Shown here: piece after piece, positions 53,462 through 62,230 of the stretch
How the letters are laid out: every line of letters begins with the position of its first letter
Numbering within the stretch: the stretch's first letter is position 1
From: Xylanibacter rarus
GTDB lineage: Bacteria > Bacteroidota > Bacteroidia > Bacteroidales > Bacteroidaceae
Length of the DNA: 64,000 nt
Direction: 5' to 3'
NCBI RefSeq assembly: GCF_001275135.1
Contig: NZ_LFQU01000001.1
Coordinates: 1 to 64,000 of the forward strand
Notes under the pieces: generated by a model
What the model was told of the DNA's origin: nothing
Database searches by the model: none
Seen by the model: only the letters and a program-made list of their open reading frames with translations
Position numbers and translations under genes: made by a program

Positions 53462-55887
53462 ACATACGAAGAATACTGTGGGTATTAGTCCCTATTCTGT
53501 TTCGGATAACTCTGGCGCACGCGCAGACAACGGACAATGCGCGTGCGCTTACCGAAGAGACTTTGCGCGTTGAAGCCTCTTCTGCCACCGTGCAGCAGTG
53601 GCTGTCAAGGATAGAGACCGGCCTCGGTATCGTCATTTCATATAACCCCGCACAGATCGACGTCGATAAGGTCAGGCGCATCGACCGTCCGGGCGTCTAC
53701 ACCGTGGGAGCTCTGCTCTCTAAGGTGCTCGACGGATATAAGGTGCGCACGGCCTTTGTGCCTCCGCGCAAGCTGCTGATTCAGGCAGAGAAGATAGAGA
53801 ACGTATGCCTTGGCGGAACGGTGCTCGAGGAGGAGAGCGGCGAGCGCCTTTACGGTGCCGTTGTAAGTATCGACAACGGCGTGGGCAGGCGCACGGCTGC
53901 CATTACCGACGCCAACGGCGTTTACCGCCTTTACGTTCCGCCTGGCACTTATTTGCTCAATGTTTCTTATATGGGATATGCCCCCTCAAGCCGCCGCATA
54001 AGTGTGAGCGGCAATTGTCATATTGTTACGCATCTTGAGCCTTTGCCGTTTGAGATAGAAGAGATAACCGTAGAGACATCCAGGCGCGACGGCGAACTGG
54101 GCGAGACAACGCCCTCAAGCATGCTCTCGTTCAGCCGCAACGACCTCTTTTCGCAGATATGGATTCTGCCCGGAGTGATATCGTCGATGGCAGGTAGCAA
54201 CCTGCAGGTGGACGGCGGCAGCAACGACGAAAACCTGTTTCTGCTCGACGGCGTGCCCGTGTTCCATCCGGGACATCTCAACTCGCTGCTGCCCATATTC
54301 AACGGCGACGCCGTAAAGAATGTGGTGTTCCATAAGGGTTTCTTTTCCACTCGCTTTGAAGGGAGGCTCTCGTCGGTTACTGAGGTTAATCTTAAAGACG
54401 GCAACAAAAACGAATTTGTCAACACCCTCTCGCTCGACATGCCCGCCGCATCGGTAACACTTGAAGGACCTATCGTGAAGGACAAACTTTCATATATGGT
54501 GGGCGCACGGAGAAGCTGGCTCGACTTCTTCGACAACATGCGGTCGGAAGACGACCGCCTTAACCATTCTGCCTACGACTACAATGCCAAGCTGTCTTAT
54601 TCAATATCGCCGCAGACATCGCTCAGCGCCATGGCCTACGGCGCGCGCGACGACTATCACATGCCGCTGTATGACGGCGAGACCGGCACGGTGCTCAGAT
54701 GGAGCAACGACATCTGCCAGCTTTCGTTCAACACGCAGGCGGGCAAGCTGGGCAACACCACGTCGCTCTTTTACTCCGGACATACCAACCGCGCGCGTAT
54801 AGACATGCTCGGAGTCGACTCTACGGGCTACGTCAGAAGCGGCATACGCTCGTTTAACGCCTCTACAGAGTTCAGCTACACTCTCGACAACGTTTACAGT
54901 GCGCGCTGGGGCGCCAAGTATTCTTACGACACCTACCGCATTGCGGCCTTCGGCAGCGACGTCCGCACCCGGCGCGAGCTTATCAGTCAGGCGTCAGTGT
55001 TCTATGACAACCACATACGTGTGTCGCAGCGTCTCTCGGTTCAGGTGGGTGTCCACGGCGTAGGCTATTTTCCTCACGGCAACAAAGACTATTACAGCAT
55101 ACAGCCGCGCCTGTCTGTCAGATATTTCCCTACAGACAGCGACCTGCTCTATCTGCATTTCTCAAAGATGGAGCAGTTTTATCATTGCCTGCGGCTTTAC
55201 AACTGGGACCTGCCTACCGACTTCCGCATGCCCAGCATAGACGGCTACAAGCCGCGTTCGTCGGAGCATTATGAGGTGGGGTGGAAGCATTTCCTTACCG
55301 GCGGTCTGTTTGAACTGTCGGCTTTCTATAAGACACGCCGCAACGTAGTGGCCATGCGCCCTGATATTTTTGTTGACGACGGCGGCTGGGATCAGTATGT
55401 CATGGTGGGCAGCGGCGACAGCTATGGCCTCCGCCTTTATCTCAACAAGAGCTGGAGGCGCTGGATGCTTCAGTTCTCGTATGCCTTTTCGCGCAGCCGC
55501 GAGTGGTTTGACGACATGCCCGAACGCGGCCGCATGCCGTCGCTCTATGACGTTCCCCATCAGTTGGCAGCTGCCTTGTCGTATAAGCTCAATGCCCATT
55601 CGCTCGTTTCCGTCGGCGGCATGATGCGCTCCGGCAAGGTGCTTGAGTTTGGTGATGATTTCAACACACCGCCCGAGGAGCAGTTCCGCACCATGCGCGA
55701 GCCGCTGGTTTATCGTGTCGACGTGGGCTATTCGTTCGAGAAGGCCTTCGGCCGCAAGCTCCTTGCCCTGCGCTGCGGTCTGTATAATGTGGTGGGCCGT
55801 CCGTCAGATGAGGATGTCCTCAGCTTTTATTCTGCCACATGGCACGGCAACTGTCTGCCTTATGCGAGCATCAGCTTTAAGTTTTGA
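53458..55887 (+). CDS. TonB-dependent receptor with STN signalling domain
   Basis: 809 aa. Signal peptide (1-22), then an STN domain (about 35-110: LRVEASSATVQQWLSRIETGLGIVISYNPAQI), a carboxypeptidase-like beta-sandwich (about 118-195: LGGTVLEEESGERLYGAVVSIDNG), a plug (about 205-325) and a barrel to the closing strand ASISFKF. An STN domain marks receptors that signal to FecR across the periplasm, which fits the gene order sigma, FecR, receptor. Unlike most Bacteroidetes cassettes it has no SusD-like lipoprotein or degradative enzymes; substrate unknown. Confidence 0.93.
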   Translation: MNIRRILWVLVPILFRITLAHAQTTDNARALTEETLRVEASSATVQQWLSRIETGLGIVISYNPAQIDVDKVRRIDRPGVYTVGALLSKVLDGYKVRTAFVPPRKLLIQAEKIENVCLGGTVLEEESGERLYGAVVSIDNGVGRRTAAITDANGVYRLYVPPGTYLLNVSYMGYAPSSRRISVSGNCHIVTHLEPLPFEIEEITVETSRRDGELGETTPSSMLSFSRNDLFSQIWILPGVISSMAGSNLQVDGGSNDENLFLLDGVPVFHPGHLNSLLPIFNGDAVKNVVFHKGFFSTRFEGRLSSVTEVNLKDGNKNEFVNTLSLDMPAASVTLEGPIVKDKLSYMVGARRSWLDFFDNMRSEDDRLNHSAYDYNAKLSYSISPQTSLSAMAYGARDDYHMPLYDGETGTVLRWSNDICQLSFNTQAGKLGNTTSLFYSGHTNRARIDMLGVDSTGYVRSGIRSFNASTEFSYTLDNVYSARWGAKYSYDTYRIAAFGSDVRTRRELISQASVFYDNHIRVSQRLSVQVGVHGVGYFPHGNKDYYSIQPRLSVRYFPTDSDLLYLHFSKMEQFYHCLRLYNWDLPTDFRMPSIDGYKPRSSEHYEVGWKHFLTGGLFELSAFYKTRRNVVAMRPDIFVDDGGWDQYVMVGSGDSYGLRLYLNKSWRRWMLQFSYAFSRSREWFDDMPERGRMPSLYDVPHQLAAALSYKLNAHSLVSVGGMMRSGKVLEFGDDFNTPPEEQFRTMREPLVYRVDVGYSFEKAFGRKLLALRCGLYNVVGRPSDEDVLSFYSATWHGNCLPYASISFKF

Positions 55888-56372
55888 GCCTTGTTATGTA
55901 CTTATTCCGTTATGTTAAAATGTAAAATAAACGGATTGTTTTCGACCGTTTGACGCTCTCAGAATGCCGTCCTTCATCACGGTTCAGTCTTTTCTTCTTA
56001 AAAATGTCATAATTTCTGCGTTTTAGTTAAGCTGTTGATTTACAGCTGATTATGCCGTTTTAAGAAGAAATGGCAACAGTTAAAAAATGTTACTCTGCCG
56101 TTTACGGTGCAAAAGTGGCCCGTTTACGTTCTGAAACAGCCCCTTTTGTTAGTCAAAATCCATTGATTTGGCCAACAAAATCATCCTTTTTATGGCAAAA
56201 TAGCGACATAAACGTAAATGTATGTTAATGGAATGTCGCTATAAGTATGCACATATTAACATCCGTTATATATTTATTTTCTATTTCCCAAAAATCTTTT
56301 GTCCTGATTTTTCCGTTAAAATTTTTATTCAAAAGAGTAATGTTTTGTTTGATTTATATCGAACATTAATTA
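55888..56372. other. Gene-free spacer with A/T-tract words
   Basis: No gene. From about 55970 to 56220 it contains recurring AAAA/TTTT words in short G/C-containing context at roughly helical spacing. I see no terminator for the receptor operon. Confidence 0.4.
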
Positions 56373-56614
56373 TTTCAATCCGCTTATCTTCCTATGTAAT
56401 ATGCATTTCGGATCACAGATCCTTATACTTAATTCCGGCAGATTGCAAATCAGCCGGCACATTAGCCTTGTTGCGAAACAATTTCTTATAGCTGTAATTA
56501 TCCAACATAGCATTTGACTTTAACTCCTTTAACTCCTTTAACTCCTAATAATAAAAGCATTTGTCTTAACTCCTAAATAATAAAAATTCCCTTTCTTTTC
56601 TCAATTATTTTTCT
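56373..56614 (+). repeat. Tandem repeat unit R1 of a duplicated spacer
   Basis: It matches 56705-57072 in order: TTTCAATCCGCTTA, a GGATCACAGAT block, ATTCCGGCAGATT, GCAAATCAGCCGGCACATTA, the TTTGACTTTAACTC array, AATAATAAAAGC and a T/C-rich end CTCAATTATTTTTCT. It contains three perfect tandem 9-mers CTTTAACTC at 56518-56544. Copy R1 lacks the promoter that ends R2. Confidence 0.8.
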
Positions 56615-56704
56615 AGTAGCATGTAATATTAGGCTCTGTTGTTTAGAATCCGCAAAGCAAATGTTCTGCCGGATATGTTATCCGGCAACATAAAATATAA
56701 GGAT

Positions 56705-57072
56705 TTTCAATCCGCTTAACTTCCTTTTTATAAATAAATTGTATTAATTTCAGGATCACAGATTCTGATATTCAATTCCGGCAGATTAATTTTATTGATT
56801 GTCGGCTGCGCTCGGCATAACCAAATGAGATTTGCTTCTGCTCTCGCTTGCACGACAATTGCAAATCAGCCGGCACATTAAAGTGAAAAACTAAGAGTGA
56901 AAAGTGAAAAATCCAATTGCTGAACTGGTTTATAGCAACAAAACATTTGACTTTAACTCCTAGCCAAATTGTTGGCGATAACTACTCTAACTCCTTTAAC
57001 TCCTAATAATAAAAGCTTTTGTCTTAACTCCTAAATAATAAAAATTCTCTTTCCTTTCTCAATTATTTTTCT
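56705..57072 (+). repeat. Tandem repeat unit R2, with an inserted element
   Basis: Same blocks as R1, but 73 nt (56788-56860) split the GATT|GCAAATC junction, and a small GCCAA...TTGGC hairpin (56963-56976) splits the 9-mer array. It runs directly into the -7 box of the AmmeMemo gene. Confidence 0.8.
56798..56859. mobile_element. 62-nt MITE-like insert in repeat R2
   Basis: Bounded by a 7-bp inverted terminal pair ATTGTCG/CGACAAT and absent from the otherwise matching place in R1 (between 56444 and 56445). The inside is GCTGCGCTCGGCATAACC followed by AAATGAGATTTGC and CTGCTCTCGCTTGCA. No ORF. Recognised by comparison of the two copies only. Confidence 0.5.
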
Positions 57073-57080
57073 TATTTTTG
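57073..57080 (+). promoter_or_regulatory. Promoter (-7 box) of the AmmeMemoRadiSam genes
   Basis: TATTTTTG is an exact match at the end of repeat R2. It rules out the TTG at 57078 as start codon, because transcription would begin near 57087. Confidence 0.5.
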
Positions 57081-57143
57081 CGATATAAGAATAATTTATT
57101 CACAACACCCTTGAAAGCAAAACTGTTAATTATACTGATTATT

Positions 57144-58625
57144 ATGGCAACACACATTTCTCAGTCATGCTCACGCAGTGCAGACGATATACGTAAGCCG
57201 GCCGTTGCCGGGCAGTTTTATTCAGCCTCGGCAGACACGCTTGCCAATGATGTCGACGGCTTTCTGAAGTCAGCCGGAGTAAGTCATGCCGACGACGTGC
57301 GCGCCGTCATCGTGCCCCATGCAGGCTATGTCTTTTCGGGAGCTATGGCGGCAAAGGCATATATGCGCATAAATCCGGCAAGAGAATATAAGCGGGTGTT
57401 CCTGTTGGGACCGAGCCATAAGGCAGCCTTCGACGGCGCTTCGGTCGACAACCAGTTCGGCGCTTATGCCACGCCGCTTGGCAACGTGGAGATAGACATC
57501 AACGTGTGCAATGATCTGTTGTGTGCCGACAGCGTGTTCTGCTGTCTGCCCAAGGCACACGACGGCGAGCACTGCCTTGAGGTGCAGTTGCCTTTTCTGC
57601 AGCGCCATATGGACAAGATGCCGCCCATAGTGCCAATAATAATAGGTACGCAGGATCTTGACAAACTGCAGCGCGTGGCCAAGGCCCTGCAGCCATACTT
57701 CACCGCCGACAACCTGTTTGTCATAAGCAGCGACTTCTCTCATTATCCACGTTATGACGATGCCGTTGAGGTGGACGGCATAACAGGGCAAGCCATAGAG
57801 AAGGCCTCGCTGACAGAGTTTGTAGGTGCGATTAACGACAACGCCTCGCGCAACATTTCCAACCTCTACACAAGTGCCTGCGGACAGTCGCCCATAGCCG
57901 TGCTGCTCATGATGATGAGTGATGGAGGCGGCCTGACCATGGAGCATCTGGGATATTGCAACTCGGGCGACTCACCTTACGGCGACCACGACGGCGTGGT
58001 GGGCTATCACGCCTTTGCCGTTACGGGCGGAAAAGCCGAAGGTGGCGGAGCAGAAAAGGATGCGGCGTTCGGTCTTACGGCAGACGAGATGCGTACCTTG
58101 CTCGGCATTGCGCGCCGGACAATAGAGAATACGCTTAACGGAAACGGCGGACAGCCGTGCGACACAACCAAACTAAGTGAAACGCTGAAGGCACGCTGCG
58201 GAGCCTTCGTAACGCTGACGTCAGGCGGCCGTCTGCGCGGATGCATAGGCAATCTTGTAGGTTACAGGCCGCTGTATGTCACGGTTGAGGAGATGGCTAA
58301 GTCGGCAGCTTTTGAAGATCCGCGCTTTTATCCCGTGCGCAAGGATGAGCTTAATGACATTAAGATAGAGATATCCGTGCTGTCGCCGCTGCGCCGCATA
58401 TCGTCGATAGACGAGTTTCAGCTCGGCCGCCACGGTCTGTATATTGTCAAGGGTGCCAGCTCGGGCACGTTCCTGCCGCAGGTGGCAGATGAGACTGACT
58501 GGACTAAGGAAGAGTTCTTCGGCCACTGCTCGCGCGACAAGGCCGGACTTGGCTGGGACGGATGGCGCGATGCCGAGCTGTATGTTTATGAAGCCGAAGT
58601 GTTCGGCGAGGCCGGCGGCGAATAA
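57144..58625 (+). CDS. AmmeMemoRadiSam system protein, MEMO1-AMMECR1 fusion
   Basis: 493 aa from the ATG. The N-terminal half is the Memo (AmmeMemoRadiSam B) domain: IRKPAVAGQFYSAS, AVIVPHAGYVFSGAMAAKAY, VFLLGPSHKAAFDGASV, EHCLEVQLPFLQ, VISSDFSHYPRYDDA. The C-terminal half (about 320-493) is AMMECR1 (A): CGAFVTLTSGGRLRGCIGN, PRFYPVRKDELNDIKIEISVLSPL, HGLYIVKG, FLPQVA. A TTG at 57111 in frame would add KAKLLIILII before MATHISQSC and so create a lipoprotein-type signal peptide; start and location are therefore unsettled. The radical SAM partner starts 11 nt downstream. The biochemical function of this system is not established to my knowledge. Confidence 0.9.
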   Translation: MATHISQSCSRSADDIRKPAVAGQFYSASADTLANDVDGFLKSAGVSHADDVRAVIVPHAGYVFSGAMAAKAYMRINPAREYKRVFLLGPSHKAAFDGASVDNQFGAYATPLGNVEIDINVCNDLLCADSVFCCLPKAHDGEHCLEVQLPFLQRHMDKMPPIVPIIIGTQDLDKLQRVAKALQPYFTADNLFVISSDFSHYPRYDDAVEVDGITGQAIEKASLTEFVGAINDNASRNISNLYTSACGQSPIAVLLMMMSDGGGLTMEHLGYCNSGDSPYGDHDGVVGYHAFAVTGGKAEGGGAEKDAAFGLTADEMRTLLGIARRTIENTLNGNGGQPCDTTKLSETLKARCGAFVTLTSGGRLRGCIGNLVGYRPLYVTVEEMAKSAAFEDPRFYPVRKDELNDIKIEISVLSPLRRISSIDEFQLGRHGLYIVKGASSGTFLPQVADETDWTKEEFFGHCSRDKAGLGWDGWRDAELYVYEAEVFGEAGGE

Positions 58626-58636
58626 ATATTAAGGAT

Positions 58637-59695
58637 ATGGAGCACGAAGCAGAATTTTATGAAGCCGCTGAAGGCGGCAGGGTGGTGTGCCGCCTGTGCC
58701 CTCATGGTTGCCGTCTGGCAGAGGGCGAGCGGGGAAAGTGCCGCAGCAGGGTATGCCGCGGCGGGCGTCTCGTGGCAGAAAACTACGGTCGTGTGTGCGC
58801 ATTGCAGATAGACCCGGTGGAGAAGAAGCCGCTGCTGCATTTTCATCCCGGCGGCAGCTGTCTGTCGCTGGCTGCGGCGGGCTGCAACCTTTCGTGCCTT
58901 AACTGCCAGAACTGGGACATATCGCAGGCGTCGACGGCCGACGTGCCTTACAGACAGCTTGGTGCTGCCGACGTGGCGCGGCTGGCTGAAACGAACGGAT
59001 GCCGTATGGTGGCATATACTTACACCGAGCCGCTGACATGGCTAGAGTACACGCGCGACTGTGCCGTGGCGTGCCGTGAGCGCGGACTGAAGAACATACT
59101 GGTTACGGCAGGCTATGTCAACGCATGTCCGCTGGCAGGTCTGCTGCCGTATATCGACGCCGCCAACGTAGACCTCAAGTCGTTCTCCGACGACATCTAC
59201 CGCTCTGTCAGCGGTGTGCGGCTTGCCCCTGTCCTGCATACGCTCAAAAGTATGCTCGATGCCGGCGTGTGGATAGAGATAACCAACCTCTTGATACCCG
59301 GCGTCAACGATGACATGGACATGATAGCCCGTATGTGCCGCTGGCTTGTCGACAACGGCTTTGCCGACTGTCCGCTCCATTTCAGCCGTTTTTTCCCGCA
59401 GTATAAGATGCAGGGTCCCATGTCGGTGCTTGCCGTTACGCCCATGGGCGTTAAGGATGCAGGCGCGAGCTTTGTGCCGACGCCCTTGCCGCTACTCGTT
59501 GAAGCACGCCGTGTGGCCATAAGTCAGGGCATGCGCCATGTCTATCTCGGCAATGTCTCGCTTCCCGGAGCCGAAGACACCCTTTGCCCCCGTTGCGGCT
59601 CTGTCCTCATACGCCGCACAGGCTATGACGTAGATCTTGGCAACTTCAGCGGCGTCTGCCCTAAGTGCGGCAGCAAGATTGCCGGTGTGTGGTGA
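58637..59695 (+). CDS. AmmeMemoRadiSam system radical SAM enzyme
   Basis: 352 aa, cytoplasmic. Radical SAM cluster C83-x3-C87-x2-C90 (CNLSCLNC) preceded by a cysteine-rich N-terminus (CRLCPHGC, residues 18-25, and C35, C40). The core holds TYTEPLTWLEYTRDCA, NILVTAGYVNACPL and IDAANVDLKSFSDDIY. The C-terminus has a zinc-ribbon pair CPRCGS...CPKCGS. It resembles pyruvate-formate-lyase activating enzymes, but PFL is not nearby; the fusion gene just upstream assigns it to the AmmeMemoRadiSam trio, whose target is unknown. Confidence 0.93.
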   Translation: MEHEAEFYEAAEGGRVVCRLCPHGCRLAEGERGKCRSRVCRGGRLVAENYGRVCALQIDPVEKKPLLHFHPGGSCLSLAAAGCNLSCLNCQNWDISQASTADVPYRQLGAADVARLAETNGCRMVAYTYTEPLTWLEYTRDCAVACRERGLKNILVTAGYVNACPLAGLLPYIDAANVDLKSFSDDIYRSVSGVRLAPVLHTLKSMLDAGVWIEITNLLIPGVNDDMDMIARMCRWLVDNGFADCPLHFSRFFPQYKMQGPMSVLAVTPMGVKDAGASFVPTPLPLLVEARRVAISQGMRHVYLGNVSLPGAEDTLCPRCGSVLIRRTGYDVDLGNFSGVCPKCGSKIAGVW

Positions 59696-59825
59696 TGCAT
59701 CAGCATTAGTTTGCGTAAAGGGCAGAATAAGAGTTAAAAGAAATAAAACAAGATGCATAGGTGTATGAAAACAATATAGGAAAAAAGAAAAAATATGATA
59801 TTTATATTGAATTAAAAATATAAAT

Positions 59826-61034
59826 ATGATATCTGTTAAACTTAAATTCAGACCTTCTGTAAACATAGACAAAGAAGGCTCATTGGTGTTTCAGCTTATT
59901 CACGGACGTTTAGTCCGCAGAATAACCAGCAAGTACAAGATTTTCAGCAGCGAATGGGACGAACGCAACGGTTGCATCATTCTCCCCATGAAGTCATCGC
60001 CGCGCTATGAGCAGCTAAGTCTTATCCGCTTTAATGTGGAATGGGAACTGCGGCGGATAAACAGCATCATCCGGGACACTGTCGTTGACGGCAGTCAGTT
60101 GTGCGTTGACGATGTCATCAGCCGGTTTTTGCTTTGTGATGATATTAAGCAAAGCGTGTTTAACTTTATCCGTACCCAGATTATGCATAAACAGAAGCTG
60201 GGCAAGATACGTTCAAGCGAGACCTATAAGTCGACGTTAAACAGCTTCATGCACTTCAGGAAAGGTGTCGACCTGCCTTTTAACATGATTGATTCAGAGC
60301 TGCTTGAACTTTATGAGGCGCAGATGAGATACCGCGGCTTGTCGCGCAACACGACATCGTTCTACATGAGAATTCTGCGCACCAACTATAAGATGGCGGT
60401 AGAGAAAGGCCTGACTAAAGACTGCCACCCGTTCAGGCATGTCTATTGCGGCATGGACAAGACCATAAAGCGGAGCATATCCTTTGTTGAGATTAAGAGG
60501 ATAAAGGACCTCGATCTGTCGAGAAAACCCATTTGGGACTATGCCCGCGACATGTTCATCTTCAGCTTTTGCACCAGGGGCATGTCTTTTGTAGACATGG
60601 CATACCTGAAGAAGAAAGACCTGCGCAACGGCTATCTTACTTACCGTCGTAAGAAAACGGGACAGCTGCTCATAATAGAGTGGACACGCCAGATGCAGGA
60701 TATCCTTGATAAGTATGAGCCTAACAAGACAAAATATCTGCTGCCGATAATAATGCGTGAAGACGGAAAAGAGCGGCAGCAATACCTTAATCAGATGATG
60801 AGAATAAACAGACATCTGAAGGAGATTGCCGGCTTGGCCAATCTGTCAGTGCCATTGTCTTTATATTACAGCCGTCACAGCTGGGCAACCATAGCACGCG
60901 GCAAGGACATCCCCCTGGCTGTGATAAGCGAAGGGCTGGGGCACGAGTCGGAAGCTACCACCCAGATATATTTAGATTCGATTAAATCTTATGAGGTGGA
61001 TGAGGCAAACAGGAAAATATTAAACGGTCTCTAA
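59826..61034 (+). CDS. Tyrosine site-specific recombinase
   Basis: 402 aa. N-terminal arm-binding-like part (1-95), SAM-like core-binding domain (about 105-205: TYKSTLNSFMHFRKGVDLPFNMI) and catalytic domain with R251 (CTRGMSF), K276/K277 (YRRKKTGQ), R350-H351 (YYSRHSWAT; the first box-II His is Tyr, as is common in Bacteroidetes integrases), H373 (GLGHES) and nucleophile Y382 (TQIYLDS). It reads toward, and lies 240 nt from, perfect inverted repeats around a promoter. Such recombinases at the start of Bacteroides capsule loci invert promoter segments, which is the likely role here rather than element integration. Confidence 0.92.
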   Translation: MISVKLKFRPSVNIDKEGSLVFQLIHGRLVRRITSKYKIFSSEWDERNGCIILPMKSSPRYEQLSLIRFNVEWELRRINSIIRDTVVDGSQLCVDDVISRFLLCDDIKQSVFNFIRTQIMHKQKLGKIRSSETYKSTLNSFMHFRKGVDLPFNMIDSELLELYEAQMRYRGLSRNTTSFYMRILRTNYKMAVEKGLTKDCHPFRHVYCGMDKTIKRSISFVEIKRIKDLDLSRKPIWDYARDMFIFSFCTRGMSFVDMAYLKKKDLRNGYLTYRRKKTGQLLIIEWTRQMQDILDKYEPNKTKYLLPIIMREDGKERQQYLNQMMRINRHLKEIAGLANLSVPLSLYYSRHSWATIARGKDIPLAVISEGLGHESEATTQIYLDSIKSYEVDEANRKILNGL

Positions 61035-61274
61035 AACTTATTAAACATTGTGGAGGGACATTGGTGTATGTCCGTGCTGTTTGTGCTTAAGGCAAAAGCA
61101 GCATCGCCTAATAAGCATCATTGTCCGAAAATAAAGTTAATTCTTCGATTTATAAACCTCACCATATTTTACACTTTTCAGTAAAGTAACAGACGCAAAT
61201 ACTATTCTTAAAGTCATTCGTTTTTTTGAATGATGTAATCCAAAAAAGACTTGATTCGTTTCACGAAAAAGACC

Positions 61275-61464
61275 ATCTCCTAATAAGAGACGGTCTTTTG
61301 TATGCAAAGGTACAAAAAATAATTACTTATGCAATTATTTTAACAATTTTATTAGATTATTTCACCGCAAACGTTTATTTGCTGATTTTTTCTTTACAAA
61401 TAAAATGTTTGAAAGCCCGTAAATAAAAATGTTTCACGTAAATGACCGTCTCTTATTAGGAGAT
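61275..61464. promoter_or_regulatory. Putative invertible promoter segment (OFF orientation)
   Basis: Inverted repeats at 61275-61295 and 61444-61464 are identical over 21 nt (core TCTCCTAATAAGAGACGGTC). The 148-nt interior is AT-rich and includes a consensus promoter on the minus strand. The left repeat together with outer GACC forms GACC-TCTC...GAGA-GGTC, followed on the minus strand by TTTTT: a terminator 3 nt from the expected start site. Outside the right repeat the flanks (TAAGC) do not complete the hairpin and no T-run follows. The adjoining recombinase and UpxY gene fit a phase switch. Confidence 0.75.
61305..61334 (-). promoter_or_regulatory. Promoter within the invertible segment
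   Basis: Minus strand: TTG (61334-61332), 19 nt, TACCTTTG (61312-61305); full consensus. It points away from upxY now. After inversion the -7 box would lie at about 61427-61434 on the plus strand, 230 nt before upxY. No other -7 match is seen between 61465 and 61666. Confidence 0.8.
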
Positions 61465-61666
61465 AAGCAAAAATAACTAGGTGATAAATAAGCTTTACAC
61501 TGATAAAGTCATTTAAAAAAGCGTTTTAATAATGCTTGACGAGAATGAGAGAAGTCTAGATACAAAAACTTATAACTGCTTGTTATACTGCAATTTACGT
61601 TAACTCGCAGGACTAGAAGGTATGCCTTTAAGGCATTAATATATTATAACCAACACATTGCTGACT

Positions 61667-62230
61667 ATGACTAAAGAAGAGCAAATTATAGCTTTTTCTA
61701 GGAGTGACGCGCCCCAATGGTTCGTTATGCGCGACCTGAAGCGAAACAATGCCAAGCTTCCTGCGTATAAGATGCTTAGCGAGATGAAAATCGAGATATT
61801 CACTCCTATGAAGTGGAAAATTGTGACCAAAGAGAAAAAACGCATCCCCCAGAAAGTTCCTTTTATGCAAGACTTGCTGTTCGTGCATGTCACCAGAAAA
61901 ATTCTTGATCCTATCGTCGAGAGAACCAGTACACTGCAATACCGCTACTTGCGCGACGGATTTAGAACTCCCATGACGGTAAGGGACACGGATATGGAGC
62001 GTTTTATACGTGCAGTTGAATCTGCGGACAATCCGCAGTTTTATGCTCCAAAGGATATCCTTCCTAGTATGATAGGCAAAACTGTGCGCATCATCGGCGG
62101 TCCTCTGAACGACTATGTAGGAAAACTCCAGAAGATGCAAGGCTCAAAAGTGAAGCGCATCTTTATTGAATTGTCTAACCTCTTGACTGCATCTATTGAA
62201 GTGCAGCCTGAATATATACAGATATTATAA
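61667..62230 (+). CDS. UpxY-type NusG-like transcription antiterminator
   Basis: 187 aa from ATG 61667; the TTG three codons earlier is less likely. NusG N-terminal-like domain: APQWFVMRDLKRNNAKLPAYKMLSEMKIEIFTPMKW at residues about 12-48, then PFMQDLLFVHVTRKILDPIV and a KOW-like C-terminal part (MIGKTVRIIGGPLNDYVGKLQKMQGSKVKRIFIEL). UpxY proteins ride with RNA polymerase to prevent premature termination in their own polysaccharide operon. The leader upstream would be about 225 nt in the ON orientation, and a second structured leader follows the gene. Confidence 0.9.
   Translation: MTKEEQIIAFSRSDAPQWFVMRDLKRNNAKLPAYKMLSEMKIEIFTPMKWKIVTKEKKRIPQKVPFMQDLLFVHVTRKILDPIVERTSTLQYRYLRDGFRTPMTVRDTDMERFIRAVESADNPQFYAPKDILPSMIGKTVRIIGGPLNDYVGKLQKMQGSKVKRIFIELSNLLTASIEVQPEYIQIL

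Noticed and set aside
56222-56491. 89-codon plus-strand frame
   Set aside because: It runs through the duplicated repeat R1; such frames arise from the repeat itself.
61271-61299. Left inverted repeat as only an ordinary recombinase-gene terminator
   Set aside because: A 21-nt exact inverted copy 148 nt away with a consensus promoter in between is not expected for a simple terminator, and its best pairing is on the minus strand, opposite to the recombinase gene.
61226-61426. 66-codon plus-strand frame across the invertible segment
   Set aside because: It spans the left inverted repeat and promoter; the translation would be broken by inversion and shows no family pattern.
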